From Neckera pumila (Eukaryota > Streptophyta > Bryopsida > Hypnales > Neckeraceae): a stretch of 64,000 bases of DNA. Shown piece after piece: positions 58,835 through 64,000 of the stretch. The stretch covers positions 48,547,022 through 48,611,021 of the forward strand of contig OZ018408.1 of assembly GCA_963969595.1 (NCBI GenBank). The letters are read 5' to 3'. Positions within the stretch are counted from its first letter, which is position 1; each line of letters opens with the position of its first letter. Position numbers and translations under genes: made by a program. Below the pieces are notes generated by a model. The model saw nothing but the letters and a program-made list of their open reading frames with translations, made no database searches and was not told the DNA's origin.

Positions 58835-59764
58835 TTAACCCCTAAAGGACCAAGGTGATTTTTCTATCAAAAACCACTCAAAACTATCATTTCTATTGCA
58901 AAGAGAAAAGAGCTTTAAAATTATTTTTTTCTTGCATATCCAATAATAAGATCTTATACTTGATTAGTATTTGAATACGTGGAAGAAATTTCAGAAACTT
59001 TGACCATGTAGATTGCAAGATATATGCATTTAAAGTGAAGAAAACAAGTTTTTTTGCACCTTGCTTGACTAGATTTTTTGGCTTTGAGTCTTTTTAGTTC
59101 AAATTTTTGCACTATTGACTTTGATTTTCTACTTTTTGTGTTAAGTAGTTGAGTCAAGAATCTCCCAAAACAATTTAGGATAAATAAAACTGAATTTTCA
59201 CTCATTAAAAAATTGACAAATAGAGGTGGGTTCAAAATTGAAGAAAAAACTAAATTGTTAATAGCTCATAGATGGAATTGGATCACAATAATTCCCACAA
59301 TGAGATTGTTCTAGCAAGAATATCTAGCCTTGTCTAACAGTTTTTTTTGAAAAATTCAAAAAATTGCATTGAAAAACGAATTCTACAAGTTATTTTTTCA
59401 AGAAGATGCTTAGATTGCCCAAAAAACTAAGATTGTCCATAACTTTCTCATTGTTAGTCCAAATTGAATGAAACAAATCTTCACATGTAGACAAAAATAT
59501 AATCTTTGAGGAAAAAAATTTGGAAAAACTATTTTGACTTTTTGTGATTTTTTTTGGGCTACCCGCCAAACTCCAATTTTGCTTATTGTGCCATAACTTT
59601 TGCACCCAGGCATCAATTAAAATAAAAATTATATATTCACAAAGCTCTCGCAAAAGTACACAACTTCAAAAAATCCCAAAAATTATTACAAAAAATTGAG
59701 ACAGTAGGAACCTACCCGGACCTGATTTGTCTCCTGAGGGGACAAATGGTCCTTTAGGGGTTAA
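58835..59764. mobile_element. TTAA-flanked TIR element 9, inserted in copia gag
   Basis: TTAA at 58835-58838 and 59761-59764. Both ends begin with the same 16 bases (CCCCTAAAGGACCA, then AG or TT). This is the best-preserved member, 930 bp. It is the reference for the copies at 36,721-37,499 (inverted) and 42,870-43,226. Confidence 0.8.
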
Positions 59765-60120
59765 GACCACCTATCAGAATAGAAGGTGTGAGAAAGGAAC
59801 CTCAACTCAATTGGACGCAAATTGAAATAGCAACCTGGATTCAAGCAAAAAAAGATAATTTTTTTCACAACTTGGAAAACATTCATGATCCAAATCACCA
59901 ATAGAAAATTCAGTTTTTCTGTTGATTTTTGGTGTTGATTTGATTCACTTTTCTGCTGATTTGATAGTAATTTGTCAAGACCATTTGTCAGAATAGAAGG
60001 TGTGAAAAAGAAACATCAACCCAATTGGACTCAAATTGAAATAGCAACCCTGGTTCAAGCAAAAAGAGATAAGTTTTTTCACAACTTGGACAACATTCAT
60101 GACCCAAATCTTATGCATAG
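59765..60120. repeat. Tandem duplication, 213-bp period
   Basis: 59,765-59,905 and 59,978-60,118 are about 88% alike by eye (TCAGAATAGAAGGTGTGA, AAATTGAAATAGCAACC, TTTTTTCACAACTTGGA in both). It may be the 5' leader of the copia element. Confidence 0.75.
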
Positions 60121-60479
60121 AGAGGCAACACAATAGAGCAAGATCTGAGCAAAGGTGTGGGCGCTAGATTACCTACCCTTGGTTATAAAGCGAACACGAC
60201 CCGTTTCTTAGCTTTTATCCACTTTTGATTTAAAAGGGTGTTGCGCAAACGGTCCAATGTGCCTTCTAAGAATCCAAGCAATGGAACTTGCTAATGTTTC
60301 CTAGTTTCATGGATGGCAGTAGGGGTAGCTATAATCTACGTGCAAAGTTTTACTAACTAGTTGCTAGCCCAATAGGCCAGCCTAAGTAATACAAGAAACG
60401 AAACAACTTTTCCAGACACTTCACCTATTCTATGTCCCTTCCATGGTGTTTCCTGCTTATTTTTCGCTTGTTGATTGTC
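60121..60479. other. Unclassified sequence 5' of the copia remnant
   Basis: Nothing recognised. No primer-binding site or LTR end was found. Confidence 0.35.
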
Positions 60480-61260
60480 CCAATTGTTTTGTGACTTTTA
60501 ACCTTCTACATGAACTTCTATGTTTTAAACTTTGATTGGTTCTAGTATTCTACCTTGACTCTAGGCTTTTACTTCTACTTTAACTCTACTTCTAGCTTTT
60601 TAACCTCAATTTTCTGACCCTTCTACTTTACCCTAAGTTTTGACTTTTCCTTTGAAAATTTACTTCCAAAAATTATCCTAAATTTCTACCATCTAGATTT
60701 TAACTTCTAAATTCTATCTTCTAAATATTACTCTATTCTTTTAACTTCCACATGTTACTTTAAAGTTTTGACTTCCAAATTACCTCTTGGTTTTAGCCCC
60801 TAAATTTACTCTAAGCTTTTTAATTCTTCCTCTAAATTAATTCAAGATTTTTACTTCCTAAATCCAATCCTAATATTTAACCCCTAACTAAACTTCCGTG
60901 GTTTATGTCCTAATTTAAGTTTAATTTTAACCCCTGAATTAACCTCCCAAGTTAACTTTGTTAATTATAATTTCAAATTATTATCTCTGATTTAAACTCC
61001 AAACTAACTTCCTAATTTTGGTCCTAAGTTCCCTTCTCTAATTTAAACTTCCAATTTAGCCTCCTAACTCTAATTCTAAATTTTAATTCCTAATTTAGTT
61101 TTCCTGAATTAGCTCTAATTGAACTTTTTACCTCTTGATTTTGTTCTAATTTCTACTTTCCAAACCTAATTCTAGATTGTTGACTTCTAAATTAATGCTA
61201 ATTTCTACTTTATAACTCTAGTTCTAATTTTGGTTCATTGTTCTTTAAAACAAAGCTCAC
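60480..61260. repeat. Degenerate low-complexity tract of TTAACTTCTAAATT-type units
   Basis: About 780 bp consist of variants of (T)TTAACTTCTAAATT / CTAATTCTAAATT, a unit of roughly 12-25 bp, with strong strand asymmetry (very few G). No ORF. It looks like an old satellite-like or slippage-expanded sequence. Confidence 0.75.
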
Positions 61261-62460
61261 CAAAATTCATCCTTCTAGGACCGCTTAACTTAACCTAGCG
61301 TGGTTGATCAAAAGCCAAATTTTTAGCATAATATGTTTTCGGAAACCTCTATTCCTAATCTAAAGATTTTTGAATCTAAACTTCTAATTCCTGCTAATCT
61401 CTGTTCATTATCTTGAATTAAAGACTAACTAAGAAAATTATGAGCTAATTAGGAAAAAATACCAAGGATCAATTTAATGGCTTACCTCATCACTGCCGGT
61501 GTTGGAGATAATGTCGTCCACGTGCTCATACGCATCCCCATCCATGATAATGTTTTGGCCTTTCTTCCCAAAGCTCACCGCTTAATTTTTAAAAGAGATA
61601 TTACATCCTAACTTCCTTCTTTCTCCTTTCCCTTCTCTTTTCTTTCTCCTCCTCTCTTCTACTTTGGTACTATTGCACCAACTTTTAATGGTGGTCTTAC
61701 AAGATGGTCCCGAATGCCAAGAATTATAATGTCTCTCCTACCTTCTTACGCCTTTCTTGCTTTGCATCATTCCTATCCTCCTCCTAACAGTTGTAACGAA
61801 TTCTTGAGATTTCCTCCCTAGCCTACCTAATCCTAAACCCAGGTCATTATTTATTGTCTCTCTCCTTTTGGTCCCTACTTCATCTCTTCCTCCACTAATT
61901 CCCCTCTATTATTTGTGTTCACGTGTAGATGTGAGAGTGGAGCATGTGTGTGCAGGTGTGACGTGGAGGCGTTGATTCCCTTCCCCCAACCCTTTTATTT
62001 CTTTAGTTGCAGGTGGACCTTGAAACTCTAATTCCTAATTGGGTTATACTGGACTTCTACCTCTGGGTTCCTGACTAGCTTTGTAACTGGGCCTTCTACT
62101 CTAAGTTTTCTAAACTAGCTCCTAACTCGATTTTTTCTCTACTCCAGTGTTTTCTAAACTAGCTCCTAACTAGCAAAAAACTATTAAAAAAAAAGGAAAG
62201 TGGGACCCCGTACGGTATCATCCCTTGTTGATTTGTTTTTTAGCCATGATGTATGTGATTAGTTAGCAAATTGGAACAAGCTGGCCGGACTGGCTGCTAG
62301 CTCGAACTAGGTACTAGCCCGACTGGGTACAGGTCCGCGTGCTAGGTACCGGCCCGTTGCTGGCTATTGGTTTTCTCCAAAATTTCTCCAAACACACCTC
62401 GGATTCCTTTAGGGGAACCCACTTATACAAAAGTTAAACTGGATTTTTAGAGAGTAAGGA
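61261..62460. other. Mostly unannotated; one candidate minus-strand exon
   Basis: 61,580-61,486 on the minus strand is a 95-bp candidate exon between AG and GTAAGC (see findings). 61,610-61,680 is a CT-rich tract. 62,270-62,370 has short repeats of CTAGGTAC/CTGGC-type words. No gene is recognised. Confidence 0.35.
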
Positions 62461-62464
62461 TCAG

Positions 62465-62845
62465 GATCAAAGCTCCGCCGTCCGGGGGGTTAGGCCTAAA
62501 TCCTTGGACACAAACTTAACTTACAAAGTCACATGCTATTTTTCTCACACTAGGATTTTAATATCTTGGAAACTAAACTTTGGAGCTAAGCACTAAAGAG
62601 GTTCGAAGCTTCGCCGTCAAGTTGGGTTTAACACCGACTCTAGAACCTCGTGGCACTCCAGGGGTTCAAAGCTCCACCGTCCAGGATTGTTTTAACACGT
62701 ACTCTAGGACTTGACTTAATCGTGGGTTCAAAGCTTTGCCGTCCAAGGGGGGGGGATCCCACACAACAAGAAAGACTTTAGAAGATAGAAGAAACACACA
62801 AAGAAAGGAACTTGTAAGGAGGGTCAAAGCTTCACCGTCTCCAAG
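62465..62845. repeat. Five spaced copies of a GC-rich motif (AAGCTYCRCCGTC)
   Basis: TCAAAGCTCCGCCGTCC and close variants occur at about 62,465, 62,600, 62,662, 62,724 and 62,821 in the same orientation, spaced 135, 62, 62 and 97 bp. Intervening DNA is dissimilar apart from G runs and TTTAACAC. The role is unknown. Confidence 0.8.
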
Positions 62846-64000
62846 GGGGGTCCACTCAACCAGAGACACGTTAGAAGAAGGTAAGAACTGACTTAAGAGA
62901 ACACACGAGTTAGTATAACAAGGTAAAGCAAATGACTCACACTCTAAAAGCCCCCCAAAGCGGCATTCGCCAAGGTACGAAGGGGGGTGACTTTAGGATT
63001 AGTACAAGACACGAAAGACTCTAAAGACATGAGGGTTAGCTCACAAGAACGTATGAAAACACAAGAAAAGTACACAAGGAGTATACAAGGCAAGATAGAA
63101 AGATCCTAAGGATCTTCAAAGCTTGAAATGCAACAACAAAAGGAGCCAAATGTGCTCCAAAAACACCATAGAGTTTTTTGGCTTCAAACACCAAAATATC
63201 CAAAATGACTTGGACCCACGGACCAAAAAACAAGTATGGGGGTGATTTTAGAGAGGGAAGTGGAGTCCTTTTATAGGTTTCCAAGGGCTCACTCCCTCCC
63301 CCCTAAATTCCTACTAGTAACCTTATCAACTTGGATTTTCATCCTCATCCTCAAAGATTTTCATCATAATCCTAAAATTTCACTTTCTACTATCTATGAT
63401 GGACCAACGTCCTAACTTTTGGAGATCAGCCTCAAATGTCAAACGGACTGCGCCATTGGATCTAGAATGCCATTTTTGGTCGTAGAACCCTCTATCCCCC
63501 GTACCAGGATCAAAATCCCATCGTAGACTAGTCTAGATTAAAAACCCAATTGTGGTAAATTTTCAACTCTTGGGGGGGTCCTAAATTGAGAAAAGCAATT
63601 AGCTTGGAGTCTCCAAGAGGTAAAAAGGAGTAGGAAAAGACTCCTTGTTGATGTTGTTTTGTCGTCGAGTGTCCCCGGAATGCTGATTAAAGTTGCAGGG
63701 ATGTCGCAACGTGATTAATTCCAGTGGAATCTTGCCGGTTCGGGTACTTGCCGCTATCAAAATGCTGCAAAACTTATTGGAACGCATTATTAGCATAAAA
63801 AAAGCTACCCTAATTTTTAGTGAGATTTTACCGCAGCCTGGGTAATTTACAAGAAATTCCCGTTGGAGGTTAGAATTGTTGACCACTCGAAAAAGGTTCT
63901 TCTGCAATTTGAAAGGTGCCGAGAATTTTTGTGGGACCTCTTAAGGAGCCTCGCAAACAATGTAGAGGTGTGTTTCCGTATTTGGCACAATTGGTCAGTG
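62846..64000. other. No recognised gene
   Basis: 62,940-63,240 is GC-moderate. 63,600-63,960 has a 102-codon minus frame without similarity that I recognise and a composition unlike the AT-rich average. The window ends without a visible boundary. Confidence 0.35.

Noticed and set aside
63599..63907. 102-codon minus frame, considered as an organellar insertion or a gene
   Set aside because: I could not match it to any plastid or mitochondrial gene, and its codons show no clear protein-like pattern.
1..64000. CRISPR arrays, bacterial operons or rRNA genes
   Set aside because: No short regularly spaced direct-repeat arrays with unique equal-length spacers, no rRNA-like sequence, and intron-bearing plant genes show that this is a eukaryotic nuclear region.

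Overview
This is nuclear DNA from a land plant: a gene-poor, AT-rich, transposon-dense stretch. Two genes are recognisably plant: a PLATZ zinc-finger transcription factor at 7.9-10.0 kb on the + strand, and an OEP37-like chloroplast outer-envelope channel at 43.5-45.6 kb on the - strand. Both have GT-AG introns and sit in locally GC/CpG-richer islands. Remnants of copia, LINE, hAT, CACTA-like, Stowaway-like and Emigrant-like elements fit a plant. The look of the repeats makes a non-seed plant (bryophyte, lycophyte or fern) a weak guess; the species cannot be named from the sequence.

Layout. 0-7 kb: intergenic, with an Emigrant-like MITE (2.9 kb), an element with perfect 15-bp terminal inverted repeats (5.0-5.7 kb) and a 0.42-kb MITE just upstream of PLATZ. 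7.2-10 kb: PLATZ promoter/leader with two uORFs, then three coding exons (292 aa). 10-12.8 kb: 3' flank, simple repeats and a tRNA-like SINE. 12.8-28.4 kb: mostly short transposons, including five elements flanked by TTAA, LINE fragments and dispersed repeats. 28.4-33.2 kb: very AT-rich, holding an intact gene for a SIP1-type trihelix protein that probably splices to an exon with two membrane segments. 33.2-39.4 kb: more TTAA elements, one split by a Stowaway-like MITE. 39.4-42.5 kb: a decayed hAT transposase. 43.5-46.7 kb: OEP37-like gene with tandem repeats in its 5' part. 46.8-48.7 kb: GC-rich island of unclear content. 48.7-57.3 kb: CACTA-like elements and foldbacks. 57.4-60.2 kb: a broken copia element interrupted by a TTAA element. 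60.2-64 kb: low-complexity tract and an unusual spaced GC-rich motif repeat.

The most notable signal is a family of elements (about 0.55-1.5 kb) whose ends read TTAA-CCCCTAAAGGACC...GGTCCTTTAGGGG-TTAA. One sits inside a LINE; removing it with one TTAA copy joins the two LINE halves in frame. This shows a TTAA target duplication and CCC...GGG ends, the hallmarks of piggyBac-type transposition, which to my knowledge is not a typical plant DNA transposon type. No transposase for them is visible here. The second notable item is the trihelix protein with a predicted membrane tail. The genes show no operon-like linkage; the two clear ones (nuclear regulator, plastid membrane channel) look functionally independent.
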